Notes: generated by a model from the letters alone, not told the origin. DNA of 64,000 nucleotides from CP2-2F sp034436355 (GCA_034436355.1 DAOTVQ010000040.1:1-64000); one strand, 5' to 3'; shown: positions 8,653 through 18,232, counted from the stretch's first letter. Numbers and translations: made by a program.

Positions 8653-9324
8653 CTAGACGTTTGCCGATTGTGCGCGGGCAGCCTCAATTAGGCGCTTGAT
8701 GTGATCGGTGAGCAGGTGAATTGCCACATCGTTATAGCCACCTTCTGGCACGATCATATCGGCGTAGCGCTTGCTCGGCTCTACAAAGTCGAGGTGCATC
8801 GGGCGCACTGACTCAAGGTACTGATGAATGATCGACTCAACAGTGCGTCCGCGCTCGTTTACGTCGCGCTCTAGGCGGCGAATAAAGCGTATATCAGCAT
8901 CAGCGTCTACAAAAATACGCACATCGAACTGGTCACGCAGGGTGGCATCTGCAAAGATTAAAATGCCTTCGACCAGCACAATCGGTGCGGGATAAACTGT
9001 GCGCGTCTGTAGGCTGCGGCTATGCGTGCTAAAATCGTAGACAGGAATCTGGACAGGCACGCCTTGCCGAAGCTGCACAATATGCTGCACCAGCAGGCTT
9101 GTCTCAAGCGCATCAGGATGATCGAAATTGACGATCTCGCCGCCAATGCGCGGAATGGCATCAAAATCACGATAATAGGCATCGTGCGGCAAACAGGCGA
9201 TGTTCTGCTCGCCAATTGCCGCCAGAATGCGCTGAGCAACGGTGGTCTTGCCCGAACCGCTGCCGCCTGCCACACCAATCACGACGGTGCGGCGCTGATC
9301 GGAAGCTGCCGAATCAGGTTTCAC
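8653..9324 (-). CDS. udk: Uridine kinase
   Basis: 223 residues, the usual size for uridine/cytidine kinase, which phosphorylates uridine and cytidine to UMP and CMP in pyrimidine salvage in the cytoplasm. The Walker A motif is GVAGGSGSGKTT (about 18-29). Family landmarks follow: HDAYYRD, the FDHPDA segment of the nucleoside site, PVYDFSTHSR, the Walker B-like VLVEGILIF, and the arginine-rich lid RFIRRLERDVNERGR. All key residues appear intact. It is convergent with the SDR gene and stands alone on its strand. Confidence 0.95.
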   Translation of the reverse strand: MKPDSAASDQRRTVVIGVAGGSGSGKTTVAQRILAAIGEQNIACLPHDAYYRDFDAIPRIGGEIVNFDHPDALETSLLVQHIVQLRQGVPVQIPVYDFSTHSRSLQTRTVYPAPIVLVEGILIFADATLRDQFDVRIFVDADADIRFIRRLERDVNERGRTVESIIHQYLESVRPMHLDFVEPSKRYADMIVPEGGYNDVAIHLLTDHIKRLIEAARAQSANV

Positions 9325-9543
9325 GCCATACTCTCCCTTTGTTTGTGTGTGTGCGGTGGTCTAACTTATGCCTTGAGAATAGCGAACGGTTAGCACAAGT
9401 GTGGGTGCTTTCACAATGCGATGAATTTTAACATTGAGCAGCGCGGCATACAATGGTGTTTTGGGTTCGAGGGCAGGTGGGCGGGATAGCTCCCGCCCTC
9501 TAAGGATAACGCACTAGACATCGGACGAGTCTGATCCGCGCAC

Positions 9544-11559
9544 TTAGTTTGCTTCGGCGGTATGCTCGCCGTTATGCCCGCTGACAGGCGGTTGGCTCAG
9601 CCCGCTGAGGATGCTTTCCCGCAAGCGGCGAATCTCATCAGAGGCAGCGCCATTTGCCGTAGCCCCTTCGCCAACTGGCACACCAAGTTTTTCCGATAGC
9701 AAAAGCATCATCAGCCCTTCAAAGGCGCTGTATGAACCACCGCCATGTTCGCCGCCACCTGTGTTCACAACCATGCGCGGCACCACCTCAATACCTGAAT
9801 TTTCGATGGCTTGGCTGAAGCGTTCCAATGCCTGTTGCAGCACTTGGAACTGCGGTCCGCCGTAGGCACGCACTTGTTCCTCAACGGCAATGGCGCGGGC
9901 GATACCAATGCGTGCATCGCGTTCTGCCTCTGCCTCTGAAATAGCCTTGATCTTCGCCGCTTCTTGCAGCGAGCGCTGGTAAGCCGCCTTGCCTTCGTTG
10001 CTCTGAATGGTGATGCTGATCTCAGATTCGGTGAGGGCAGTCTGCTGCTTGGCAATTGCCTCTGCTTGGCGCAGTTCGCGTTCTTTGGCGGCTGCCTGCT
10101 GCTTGCGGTTGTAGGTTTCGATCTGCTCAATGGCAATCTGGCGATCACGCAATTGGGCGAGAATCTCCTCAATTTTGCGGTCATTGGCAGAAGAAGCAGG
10201 CGTGCCGATCAGCACTTCTTCCAACTCTAGGTTGTAATGCGCGAAACGATCCTGCATCTCTTGCGAGGCTTGCTGCTGGATTTGGCTGCGCTCTTGGATG
10301 AGCTGAATGAGGGTGCGCGTCTGCCCGATGTTTTTGAAGTAGGCGGCAACCATTGGGTCAAGCGTCTGATCAACCAGTTTTTTGATGTCGCCAAAGCGTT
10401 GAATGACCAGCGGTGCTTTGCGGTAGTCAATGTGCATGACGACCGAGAGCGGCAGCACAGGCTCAAACGCATCTTTGGTGATCAGCTCAATCGCCGAGAG
10501 GTTTTCGTCAAAGCGGTGTGTGCCAACCTCATCCTTGTTCCACTTCAAGATGATGTTGGTTGTTGGCACCATGATCACCTGCCCAGCATAGGTGTTAAAG
10601 GCATATTTGCCAGGCATCAGTGGCTCGCTCCACACGCCTTTTTCGCCACGCTGAACGAGTTCGCCATGCTTATATTCCTCGCCGGAAATATCGCCGCCGC
10701 GTGACCCAGCGTAAGAAACGACCACGCCCACATAACCGACCTCGACCACCGTCTTGTTGATCACCTCAACCGTGGCGAACAAGCGGTTAATGTAGTAGGT
10801 GCCTTCCACAATGACCTGAAGCTGGCGCCCGCGCCTGCCACCTGCCCGCAAAAACTTCTCTGGGTCTTGGAAGTTGTTGTGGTAGGTTGCGTGATCTTCA
10901 GGGTTTGTGCCAACGGTCGGCGCAATGATGGCATCTTGCTCAAGGGCAGGTCCGTCGTGAACGGTCACGATGCCCACCTTATCGTCCGTACCCTTGATGA
11001 CGACGGGACGGAACGCCTCACGTTCGCGCAGCAAGCCCGCCATACGCTTGAAGATCACCTCTTCTTCACGGCTGATGGGCAGGTAGTACAAGCCGTCTTC
11101 CGCAAAAACGACGAACAGCACCAAATTCAGCGCATAGGTGCCTTCACGCAAGATTTCGCGCTGCGGACCGCGCTGACCGCCATTTTTGAGGAAAGCCTCC
11201 ACATCTTGAAAGGTCTTTGCTTCTGGCACCACATTGGCAAGTGCCTGTGTGGGCGCCAGTGGAATGCCATCGCGGGCAAAAACATACCCGATCTGCCCTT
11301 GTGGAATGGTGACCAATGGCACAAGATGCACTTTATATTGAACAGGCATCAGCCAAGATAGCCCGCCACGCAGCACGTTTGGTTGATAACCCGCTTCCTT
11401 GTTTAGCGCAATGAAGGTATCCGCCTTGACTGAGCCTTTGGTCGCAAAGCGCTTTTCCACAATACCCACGCGGTTGTTTGGCACATAGCGAATCCCTGCA
11501 ATCAGGAACAGAAACACGCTGCTGACAATAACTATCAGCACCATAAAGAGAAATTCCAT
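9544..11559 (-). CDS. SPFH/band-7 (flotillin-like) membrane protein
   Basis: 671 residues with AGGAG six bases before the ATG. One N-terminal membrane helix (about 4-24) is followed by a long beta-rich region containing the band-7/SPFH core, and then a long charged coiled-coil (about 430-560, rich in Gln, Glu and Ala: RSQIQQQASQEM, RKQQAAAKERELRQAEAIAK). The C-terminal end has a Gly-rich stretch (TGGGEHGGG) and a short tail. Such proteins oligomerise on membranes and organise microdomains or regulate proteases. It is longer than typical flotillins (about 450-500) because of repeated beta segments before the core. Function in this organism is unknown. A stand-alone gene downstream of the tRNA terminator. 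Confidence 0.85.
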   Translation of the reverse strand: MEFLFMVLIVIVSSVFLFLIAGIRYVPNNRVGIVEKRFATKGSVKADTFIALNKEAGYQPNVLRGGLSWLMPVQYKVHLVPLVTIPQGQIGYVFARDGIPLAPTQALANVVPEAKTFQDVEAFLKNGGQRGPQREILREGTYALNLVLFVVFAEDGLYYLPISREEEVIFKRMAGLLREREAFRPVVIKGTDDKVGIVTVHDGPALEQDAIIAPTVGTNPEDHATYHNNFQDPEKFLRAGGRRGRQLQVIVEGTYYINRLFATVEVINKTVVEVGYVGVVVSYAGSRGGDISGEEYKHGELVQRGEKGVWSEPLMPGKYAFNTYAGQVIMVPTTNIILKWNKDEVGTHRFDENLSAIELITKDAFEPVLPLSVVMHIDYRKAPLVIQRFGDIKKLVDQTLDPMVAAYFKNIGQTRTLIQLIQERSQIQQQASQEMQDRFAHYNLELEEVLIGTPASSANDRKIEEILAQLRDRQIAIEQIETYNRKQQAAAKERELRQAEAIAKQQTALTESEISITIQSNEGKAAYQRSLQEAAKIKAISEAEAERDARIGIARAIAVEEQVRAYGGPQFQVLQQALERFSQAIENSGIEVVPRMVVNTGGGEHGGGSYSAFEGLMMLLLSEKLGVPVGEGATANGAASDEIRRLRESILSGLSQPPVSGHNGEHTAEAN

Positions 11560-11664
11560 GCCGCACTCCTCCGCTTATGATGAGCAACAACCTCATCATA
11601 CCGCGAAACAGGTTCAGCCGATCCTCTCAAAAAGTGGGGGTTGACGATTCTGTGCAGGCAGGGC

Positions 11665-11690
11665 AAAAAAAGAGGCGCTTAAGCGCGCCT
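11665..11690 (-). terminator. Intrinsic terminator after tRNA-Val
   Basis: On the minus strand AGGCGC pairs with GCGCCT around a 6-nt loop and is followed by C and seven T residues. It lies 15 bases past the tRNA 3' end. Confidence 0.88.
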
Positions 11691-11704
11691 GTAGCGGATG
11701 GATG

Positions 11705-11778
11705 TGGGTCGTAGAAGACTCGAACTTCTGACCTCGTCGATGTCAACGACGCGCTCTAACCAACTGAGCTAACGACCC
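11705..11778 (-). tRNA. tRNA-Val (anticodon GAC)
   Basis: A complete 74-nt cloverleaf read on the minus strand. Acceptor arms GGGTCGT and ACGACCC pair fully; the D arm is GCTC/GAGC around AGTTGGTTA. The anticodon stem CGTCG/CGACG encloses TTGACAT, giving anticodon GAC (valine, GUC codon). The T arm carries the conserved TTCGAGT loop. The discriminator base is A, and CCA is not encoded, so it must be added enzymatically. It sits between the end of the nuo cluster and the SPFH gene, followed by its own terminator. Confidence 0.96.
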
Positions 11779-11864
11779 AATGTGTAGCATACATTATAAA
11801 TCAGCCGTGCGCGCTTGGCAAGGGCAAACCGCAACATTGGCAAGCTGCCGAGCAGAATAAAGCG

Positions 11865-11887
11865 GAGGCGGTCAACTTGACCGCCTC
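11865..11887 (-). terminator. Hairpin terminator after nuoI
   Basis: GAGGCGGTC (11865-11873) pairs with GACCGCCTC (11879-11887) around five bases. On the minus strand the tail is CGCTTTATTC, moderately T-rich. It lies 12 bases beyond the nuoI stop and probably ends the nuo transcript. Confidence 0.7.
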
Positions 11888-11898
11888 AGTGCTTTTGC

Positions 11899-12393
11899 TT
11901 ACTTCGGGTCTTCCATATCGGGGATGGATCGCGTGTAGACGCCCGGCTCAACCGTTTGTGGTGTGCCTTGAACACCTTCGGCGGGTGGATCAATCAGCAT
12001 ATCTTTGGTGTAGATTGCATCGCGGCGGTTGGTAAAGCTAAGCTGATGATCATGCTCTAGCACGATTGCCTCGGTTGGGCAAGCATCTTCGCAGTAGCCG
12101 CAAAAAATGCAGCGCAGCATGTTGATCTCGTAGGTTTTGGCATAGCGCTCACCGGGCGAATAGCGTTCTTCATCAGTGTTTTCGGCGGCCTCTACCCAGA
12201 TTGCATCAGCAGGGCAGGCAGCCGCACACAGCGAACAGCCAATGCACTTTTCCAAGCCGTTATCATAGCGTTTCAGGTGGTGGCGTCCCTTAAAACGCTC
12301 CCGCACAGGACGTTCCACCTCAGGATAGCTCACCGTCACAGGTTCTGTGCCAACATGCTTAATGGTCGTTAGCAAGCCCTTGATAATGTTCAT
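11899..12393 (-). CDS. nuoI: NADH-quinone oxidoreductase subunit I
   Basis: 164 residues. Two ferredoxin-type [4Fe-4S] motifs are intact: CIGCSLCAAACP (about residues 51-62) and CIFCGYCEDACP (about 91-102). They hold clusters N6a and N6b, which relay electrons in the peripheral arm of complex I toward NuoB. The C-terminal tail (from about 130) is typical of short NuoI proteins. It is the last gene of the minus-strand nuo cluster, separated from nuoH by 87 bases holding a hairpin, and is followed by a terminator and tRNA-Val. Confidence 0.95.
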   Translation of the reverse strand: MNIIKGLLTTIKHVGTEPVTVSYPEVERPVRERFKGRHHLKRYDNGLEKCIGCSLCAAACPADAIWVEAAENTDEERYSPGERYAKTYEINMLRCIFCGYCEDACPTEAIVLEHDHQLSFTNRRDAIYTKDMLIDPPAEGVQGTPQTVEPGVYTRSIPDMEDPK

Positions 12394-12432
12394 TTACATC
12401 TCCTCAACCCAAACCGACTCGTCCGAACTTAG

Positions 12433-12464
12433 AAAGCCTCAGCGTTGCCTAACGGTGAGGCTTT
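12433..12464 (-). terminator. Intercistronic hairpin between nuoH and nuoI
   Basis: AAAGCCTCA (12433-12441) pairs with TGAGGCTTT (12456-12464), with inner CGTT/AACG pairing. On the minus strand it ends GGCTTTCTAAG, so it may be a partial terminator or an RNA stability element setting nuoI expression. Confidence 0.6.
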
Positions 12465-12480
12465 TGCTCACGGGTAAGCG

Positions 12481-13827
12481 CTAATCGCCGCCCGATTTCG
12501 TATCATCAAAGCGCACGGCGCGCTGCACGTTCCGCAGTTGGCGCAGGCTGCCGTTGAACAGCCACACCGGAATCATTAGCAGAATGCCAACAGCACTCAC
12601 AATTTGGAAGCCCAGCCCACGCCGTTCAAGTGCCACTTCTTCCACTTGTGAAGGCGCTTCATCATCACCGGCGCGCCCTTGCATCATCACTGCACCAATG
12701 ATGACCGTCGCAATAGCGCCGCTGATCCAAGCGAAGGTGCCAGCCGCTTGCCCAAAGGCATCGCCTGCCAAGACTGCGACTGCCGTCCAGCCAGCAGCCA
12801 CCAACGCCAACGGAAACAGCACCTTCCAGCCGAGCGCCATCAGGCGGTCGTAGCGGATGCGCGGCAGCGTGGCACGCAGCCAGATCATGCCCATCAAGAA
12901 TAGGATGACCTTCACACCAAAGACAATCGGGCCCAAGATCGGGATTTGATCGACCAAAATGAAGTGATAGCCGCCGAAAAAGAGCGCGATAGCAACTACA
13001 CTGACCGAGATCATGCTGATGTATTCTGCCATGAAGAACAGGGCGAACTTCATCCCGCTGTATTCAGTGTGATAGCCGGCAGTTAGCTCTTGCTCTGCCT
13101 CAGGCAGGTCAAACGGCGCACGGTTCACCTCTGCCAGCAGCGCTACCAGCAAAATAATGGCTGCGACAGGATTCTGGAAGACATACCAGCCCAAGATCGA
13201 AGGCGTCGCTTGGGAATCCACAATGGTTTGCAGGCTCATCGAGCCGGTGATGATGATCGGGATGGACATGCTGACGCCGAGGCTCAACTCATAGCTGACC
13301 ATCTGTGCTGAGGCGCGCAAGCCGCCCAACATGGAATACTTATTGTTGCTTGCCCAACCTGCCAGCACGATGCCATAGCTGCCCAAGCTGAACCATGCCA
13401 GCATGAACAGAATGCCGACGTTCACATCAGTCAAGCCTAGCGGCACACGGTACCACAAGCCATCAAACCACGGGATGAGGAGAGGCGGGCCCAGCGGCAC
13501 CACTGCCACCACCATGATTGCCGGGATTACCTTTAGCACCGGCGCAATCCAAAAGATGACGCGATCCGCGTTGCTTGGCGTCACATCTTCCTTAAAAAAC
13601 AGCTTGATAGCATCTGCAATAGGGAACAGCAAGCCCAACGGACCTGCACGATTCGGACCGAGCCGATTCTGGATGAAGGCGATGAAACGCCGTTCTAGCA
13701 GTGTGGTATAGGCAAAGCCCGTCAGCAGCGTGATGAAGATCAACAAGCTGATGACCACTGCACGGATCACGCCGCAACCGCTTGAGGCGGCACAGTCTAT
13801 GATCAGGTTTGGATCGATGTTAAACAT
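12481..13827 (-). CDS. nuoH: NADH-quinone oxidoreductase subunit H
   Basis: 448 residues from the ATG at 13827, which overlaps the end of nuoG by eight bases; an upstream ATG would overlap nuoG by 68 bases and adds a non-hydrophobic leader, so it is rejected. The protein has at least eight membrane helices with the conserved loop motifs of NuoH: FIQNRLGPNRAGP (near 55), the EVNRAPFDLPEAE loop that forms part of the quinone chamber, and RYDRLMALGWKVLFPL. It couples quinone reduction to the proton-pumping arm of complex I. The C-terminus is longer than the E. coli protein (about 325 residues): after the family core there is an acidic linker and one more hydrophobic segment (FQIVSAVGILLMIPVWLF). 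Confidence 0.95.
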   Translation of the reverse strand: MFNIDPNLIIDCAASSGCGVIRAVVISLLIFITLLTGFAYTTLLERRFIAFIQNRLGPNRAGPLGLLFPIADAIKLFFKEDVTPSNADRVIFWIAPVLKVIPAIMVVAVVPLGPPLLIPWFDGLWYRVPLGLTDVNVGILFMLAWFSLGSYGIVLAGWASNNKYSMLGGLRASAQMVSYELSLGVSMSIPIIITGSMSLQTIVDSQATPSILGWYVFQNPVAAIILLVALLAEVNRAPFDLPEAEQELTAGYHTEYSGMKFALFFMAEYISMISVSVVAIALFFGGYHFILVDQIPILGPIVFGVKVILFLMGMIWLRATLPRIRYDRLMALGWKVLFPLALVAAGWTAVAVLAGDAFGQAAGTFAWISGAIATVIIGAVMMQGRAGDDEAPSQVEEVALERRGLGFQIVSAVGILLMIPVWLFNGSLRQLRNVQRAVRFDDTKSGGD

Positions 13828-16300
13828 GCTCTGCGACCTGCACTTTCTCCACAGCGGCGCTGACTGGCACATCGGGCAGCACCACACCCAGATTACGCGC
13901 CATTAGCACGGCGCCCTTCGGCACATGCACCCCTACACGTGCTTTTACCTCAACCGCACCCCCTTCAAAACGCACCTGCACCACATCGCCTTCGGTCACG
14001 CCAAACGCTTTGGCATCTTCCCAGTTCAGCAGTGCATAGGGCGCAGGAATGTGCGAATGCATTAGCGGTGCGCTGGCGGCAAAGGTTGGCTGGCGGTCAT
14101 AAAGTTCTGTGATTGGCACCACCAGCAGTTCGCCTTTGCCAACCTTAGGCAGTTTGCCCGCCTTCACTTTTTCCGCCTTCACCGTCTCGCCGCGTTCAGT
14201 GGCGGTTGCCCACTGCACGCCTAGCCCGCCCTTGTTATCGTAGGCTGTGCCGCCGTAGTACAGATCAGCACCACCGACATCAGGGAATTGCTTTTCAACC
14301 TTCGCCAAATTTGGGTAGCTCATTTGGGCGTAGGTTGGCACCTGCTGCGTAATGCCCTGCATCACTGCCGCCGCCGAAAGTTTGGGCTTGGCGCCGCCCA
14401 ACAGCTTGCCAAGTTCGGCAAAGGTGCGCCAGTCTGGGCGTGTATGCTCAAGCGGCGTCTGCGCGGTGTAGAAACGTTGCACACGGCGCTCACCGTTGGT
14501 AAAAGTGCCGTCGCGCTCGGCGAAACTCTGGCGCGGCAGCACAACGTCTGCCTGCTGTGCGGTTGCCGTCAGAAACAACTCAGAGACGACGAGGAATGTA
14601 TCCTTACGCGCTTGCAGTGCCGCTGCGCTTAGTGCATCACCGCCGATCAGGTCAGCATCGGCAAGGAACAGCACTTTAGGCAGATTCTCTAGCAAGGACT
14701 CGGTCGCTTCCGCCGAGTAGCCCAGATCGAAAGCGCCTTGTGTGTTGGCGCCTGCCCAAACGCCGATCAAGCCGTTGTTAGGTTTGCCATAATGCCCAGT
14801 CTCAATCAGCTTGTTGGCAGCCGCTTGCATCAGGGCAGCGTGCGCGGCGCGATTCATACCTTCGCCACCTGCCAAGAGGATGACGTTGGTCAAGCCGTCA
14901 AGGTTTAGCGCATTCAGGGCGTCCACTTCACCGCCATAATTCGGGCGGAGGATATCACCCTTGTTCTTCACAAAGCGATCCAGTTCGGTGTAACGCGCAT
15001 TGATCGTGATCAGGCGCACACCGCGATCTGCGGCAACTTTGGCGCGTAAATACCAGATCGGCGCCTCTTCTTCAAGGTCAGTGGCAACCACAATGATTGC
15101 ATCACCTTTGCCCAAATCCTTGAAGTTTGTGCCAACGCCCACACCGACGGCTGCCACTTGCGCCGCGCCCGTCAAACGGTAGGGATAGACGCCTAGCTGC
15201 GCGCCGCCGACATGCTGCACCAATTGGCGCAGTTCCCACAAATCCTCATTGGAGAGCATTCCGCCAGCAATCGCGCCGACGCTGTTGCCCGCCGCCTGCA
15301 TTTGCTCTGCGATGACGCTGAGCGCCTTTTCCCACGTGGCAGGCACCAGTTTTCCATTGTGGCGCACCAATGGGCGGCTCAGGCGCTCTGTGTGCCGCGA
15401 GTGGTGATGCCCAAAGCGCCCCTTATCACAAATCCACGTCTCATTCACGCCCTCATGCTGGCGCGGCATGATGCGCTTCACAACGATCTTGCCGCCTGCT
15501 TCACGGTCTAGGCGTGTGCTGGCGCTGGTGTTGCAGCCAACCGGGCAGTGTGGGCAGATGCTTGGCACTTCGGTAAGTTCCCACGGACGTGCGCCAAAGC
15601 GGAAATCAGCAGTGGTGAGCGCACCTACTGGGCAAATATCGGTGGTGTTGCCGCTGAAATAGGTATCGAAAGGCGGATTGCTGGTCGTCACGATCTGGAG
15701 GCGGCGTCCACGCTCGTGGAAGGCAAGCACCGCATCGCCTACGTATTCTTCTTGGAAGCGCGTGCAGCGCGCACACTGAATGCAGCGCTCACGGTCGAGG
15801 AAGATCAGGTCGCCAAGCGGATAGTGCTTAGCAAGGTGCATCTTTTCATCAAAGACGAAGCGGCTTTCGCCCGCGCCATGCTGCATGGTCAGGTTTTGCA
15901 GTGGACACTCGCCACCTTTATCGCAGACAGGGCAATCTAGCGGATGGCTGGTCAGGATGAACTCGATAATATCATCACGGGCAACTTTCACCGCCTCAGT
16001 GGTCGTCCGCATGGTCATGCCATCGGTGACGGTTTGCGTGCAAGCAGTGGCAAGTTTGGGCTGCCAGCGCACCTTGAGCCTGCCGTTTTCATCGGTGAGA
16101 AATTCGCCAGTGGCGCGATCTATCTCCACCTGACCCAACTCAACAAGGCACATGCGGCACATGCCAACTGGCGCTAATTTGGGATGATAGCAAAAGACGG
16201 GAACGTCATTCCCATGTAACTTTGCCGCGTCCACAAGGTTCATGCCCTTTGGAACGCGGTATTCAACATCATCAATAAACAGGCGAACCGTGTCAACCAT
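13820..16300 (-). CDS. nuoG: NADH-quinone oxidoreductase subunit G
   Basis: 826 residues. The N-terminal ferredoxin domain has the [2Fe-2S] ligands Cys37, Cys48, Cys51 and a later Cys in ACTQTV. Next come the His-Cys motif SHPLDCPVCDKGGECP (one [4Fe-4S]) and CIQCARCTRF with a later CPVGA (second [4Fe-4S]). The molybdopterin-oxidoreductase-like part starts with CPHCPVGCNTS plus WICDKGRF, so ligands for the extra N7-type cluster are retained. The C-terminal half is the catalytically inert molybdopterin fold, ending in an aspartate-decarboxylase-like barrel. NuoG is the electron wire scaffold of the peripheral arm. The stop overlaps the nuoH start. Confidence 0.94.
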   Translation of the reverse strand: MVDTVRLFIDDVEYRVPKGMNLVDAAKLHGNDVPVFCYHPKLAPVGMCRMCLVELGQVEIDRATGEFLTDENGRLKVRWQPKLATACTQTVTDGMTMRTTTEAVKVARDDIIEFILTSHPLDCPVCDKGGECPLQNLTMQHGAGESRFVFDEKMHLAKHYPLGDLIFLDRERCIQCARCTRFQEEYVGDAVLAFHERGRRLQIVTTSNPPFDTYFSGNTTDICPVGALTTADFRFGARPWELTEVPSICPHCPVGCNTSASTRLDREAGGKIVVKRIMPRQHEGVNETWICDKGRFGHHHSRHTERLSRPLVRHNGKLVPATWEKALSVIAEQMQAAGNSVGAIAGGMLSNEDLWELRQLVQHVGGAQLGVYPYRLTGAAQVAAVGVGVGTNFKDLGKGDAIIVVATDLEEEAPIWYLRAKVAADRGVRLITINARYTELDRFVKNKGDILRPNYGGEVDALNALNLDGLTNVILLAGGEGMNRAAHAALMQAAANKLIETGHYGKPNNGLIGVWAGANTQGAFDLGYSAEATESLLENLPKVLFLADADLIGGDALSAAALQARKDTFLVVSELFLTATAQQADVVLPRQSFAERDGTFTNGERRVQRFYTAQTPLEHTRPDWRTFAELGKLLGGAKPKLSAAAVMQGITQQVPTYAQMSYPNLAKVEKQFPDVGGADLYYGGTAYDNKGGLGVQWATATERGETVKAEKVKAGKLPKVGKGELLVVPITELYDRQPTFAASAPLMHSHIPAPYALLNWEDAKAFGVTEGDVVQVRFEGGAVEVKARVGVHVPKGAVLMARNLGVVLPDVPVSAAVEKVQVAEHV

Positions 16301-16328
16301 GAAAGTGTGCCTCCAATATGAGCCTTAA

Positions 16329-16838
16329 CTAACTCTGCGTGCAGCGCCGCAGCCCTTCCTGAGCGCGCTCTGCCAGAATGCTGTGAATGTAGCCCCAGTC
16401 CGTCTCACCCGCCGCCGAGATTAAGTGTAAGCCTCTCTGAAAATCCTCGGCTGCCGCCACTTGATCACCATAGTCAAGCAATGCCTCACCGCGCAGCACA
16501 TAGTTTATCGGATTATCAGGCGCAGCGGAAATGGCAAGCCCTAGCATCAGGATGCGTTCTGTCAGGTTATTCATCCGCGCAGCTTGCCACCGACCACGTT
16601 TCTTAGGCTTCTCCACTTCGCTGTCGGCATCCACATCGGTTGGGATGGCAAATACCTCAGGCTCTGGCAGTGCCTCTGAAACTTCGGCTGGCACGTCAGG
16701 TGCAAGCACAGGCTCGGCTAGGTTGTCTGTCCCATCCGCCTCAGCCGTGCTAATCTCGCTGCTAGTCTCCATCAACGGCGCATCAGCATCCTCATTGGAG
16801 TCGGGTGATGTCGGCAGATTGCGTTCGACTTCAGACAT
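16329..16838 (-). CDS. Acidic protein with C-terminal helical repeat, within nuo cluster
   Basis: 169 residues from the ATG at 16838 (AGGA seven bases upstream). An ATG at 16865 would add nine residues, but it lies in the loop of a terminator-like hairpin. The first 80 residues are acidic, Ser/Thr/Pro-rich and probably disordered. After a basic patch (EKPKKRGRWQAARM) comes a helical region (about 90-165) with TPR-like spacing: LGLAISAAPDNPINYVLRGE, then YGDQVAAAEDFQRGLHL. TPR units mediate protein contacts. It lies between nuoF and nuoG in the same orientation, so a role in complex I assembly is possible, but this is inference from position alone. Confidence 0.65.
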   Translation of the reverse strand: MSEVERNLPTSPDSNEDADAPLMETSSEISTAEADGTDNLAEPVLAPDVPAEVSEALPEPEVFAIPTDVDADSEVEKPKKRGRWQAARMNNLTERILMLGLAISAAPDNPINYVLRGEALLDYGDQVAAAEDFQRGLHLISAAGETDWGYIHSILAERAQEGLRRCTQS

Positions 16839-16854
16839 AGCTAATCCTGTTAAA

Positions 16855-16880
16855 GCAGGGTGCATCGTAACACACCCTGC
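16855..16880 (-). terminator. Attenuator-like hairpin between nuoF and the TPR gene
   Basis: GCAGGGTG (16855-16862) pairs perfectly with CACCCTGC (16873-16880), loop 10 nt. On the minus strand it is followed by TTTAAC. It encloses one alternative ATG of the downstream gene. Confidence 0.6.
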
Positions 16881-16901
16881 TGTTGACCTATAACAAATTG
16901 C

Positions 16902-18215
16902 CTAGTCACCAGCGACGGCGGCTGCCTCAGCTGCTGGTTTGCGGGCAGGTGCTTTGGTGGCGGGGGCGGGCTTGGCAGGCTCTACATAGGCGTAGAACTC
17001 ATCACGCCAATATTTCAGGGCGCTCAGCACCGGACTGGTGGCAAAATCGCCTAGCGCGCACAGGCTTTTGCCCTGCATCTGTGTGGCAACGGATTCGATT
17101 AGCGCGACATCTGCCTTGGTTGCCGTCTTGTGATAGATTGCCGAGAGGCGCTGTTCCAGCCAGTAGGTGCCTTCGCGGCAAGGTGTGCATTTGCCACAGC
17201 TTTCATGGCGGAAAAACTTGATCATCTTCAAGGCTGCCCACACCATGTCGGTATCTTCATCCAAGATGATGACCGATGCCGACCCAAGCGTTGAGCCAAG
17301 CGCGGCAACATCTTCATAGGTCAGCGGCGTATCCAGCACTTTGTCCGTAGCCGGCAACAGCGGACCTGAGGCACCACTGGGCAGGATCGCCTTTAATCGT
17401 TTGCCATCGCGCACGCCGCCCGCCAGCTCGATCAAGTGGCGGAAGGTGCTGCCAAGCGGCAGTTCATAGTTGCCGGGCTTGGCAATGTGTCCACTCATGC
17501 AGAAAATTTTCGGGCCGGGCGATTTTTCCGTCCCGATGCTCTTATACCACGCTGCACCATTGACGATGATCGGCGGCACGTTGGCGAGCGTTTCAACATT
17601 GTTGATGACTGTTGGGCGTGCGTACAAGCCCGCCACAGCCGGGAAGGGCGGACGCACACGCGGCTGACCAAGTTTGCCCTCAATGCTGTTGAGCATGGCG
17701 CTTTCTTCACCGCAGATATACGCGCCGGCGCCCCAGTGTACGTAAATTTCGCAGCCCCAGTCCGTGCCACCGATTTTTTCGCCAACCCAGCCGCCCGCTC
17801 GCGCCTTTTCGATCTCACGCTCAATGTTGAAGCCGATATCCCAGAATTCACCGCGCACATAGATATAGATCGCGCTTGCCTGAATGGCATAAGCGCAGAT
17901 CAGCGCGCCTTCGATCAGTTGTTGCGTGTTCTTCTCTAGGATTTGGCGATCTTTGAAGGTGCCTGGCTCAGACTCATCGGCATTGACAACCACATATTTC
18001 GGTCCCTCCACCTCTGGCACGAATGACCATTTCATGCCCGTTGAGAAGCCTGCACCGCCGCGCCCACGCAGGTTGGAATCCTTCACGAGGGCGATCACCT
18101 CTTTAGGTGACATGCTCAGCGCCTTCTTCAGCCCTTCATAGCCGCCGTGCTGCACGTAGACGTCATACGTGCCAATATCAGCGATCTCTTGGTCACGCAG
18201 CAAAATGTTCGCCAT
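16902..18215 (-). CDS. nuoF: NADH-quinone oxidoreductase subunit F
   Basis: 437 residues from the ATG at 18215 (MANILLRDQ). Upstream TTG (18236) and ATG (18227) lie on or beside the GAGAGGG SD and are rejected. Motifs: GRGGAGFSTGMKW and the glycine-rich NADH/FMN region (about 58-70), NADESEPGTFKDR, GAGAYICGEESA, and the [4Fe-4S] N3 ligands in ESCGKCTPCREG plus a Cys in SLCALGDFA. This is the NADH-oxidising, FMN-binding subunit that feeds electrons to NuoE/G. The C-terminal tail is Ala/Pro/Lys-rich (PAKPAPATKAPARKPAAE), longer than usual and likely disordered. It follows a membrane-protein gene within the nuo cluster. Confidence 0.95.
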   Translation of the reverse strand: MANILLRDQEIADIGTYDVYVQHGGYEGLKKALSMSPKEVIALVKDSNLRGRGGAGFSTGMKWSFVPEVEGPKYVVVNADESEPGTFKDRQILEKNTQQLIEGALICAYAIQASAIYIYVRGEFWDIGFNIEREIEKARAGGWVGEKIGGTDWGCEIYVHWGAGAYICGEESAMLNSIEGKLGQPRVRPPFPAVAGLYARPTVINNVETLANVPPIIVNGAAWYKSIGTEKSPGPKIFCMSGHIAKPGNYELPLGSTFRHLIELAGGVRDGKRLKAILPSGASGPLLPATDKVLDTPLTYEDVAALGSTLGSASVIILDEDTDMVWAALKMIKFFRHESCGKCTPCREGTYWLEQRLSAIYHKTATKADVALIESVATQMQGKSLCALGDFATSPVLSALKYWRDEFYAYVEPAKPAPATKAPARKPAAEAAAVAGD

Positions 18216-18232
18216 GATTTTTGTCATCCCTC

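Noticed and set aside
9479..9498. GGGCGGGA/TCCCGCCC hairpin as the SPFH gene terminator
   Set aside because: No T run on either strand; kept only as a possible weak structure.
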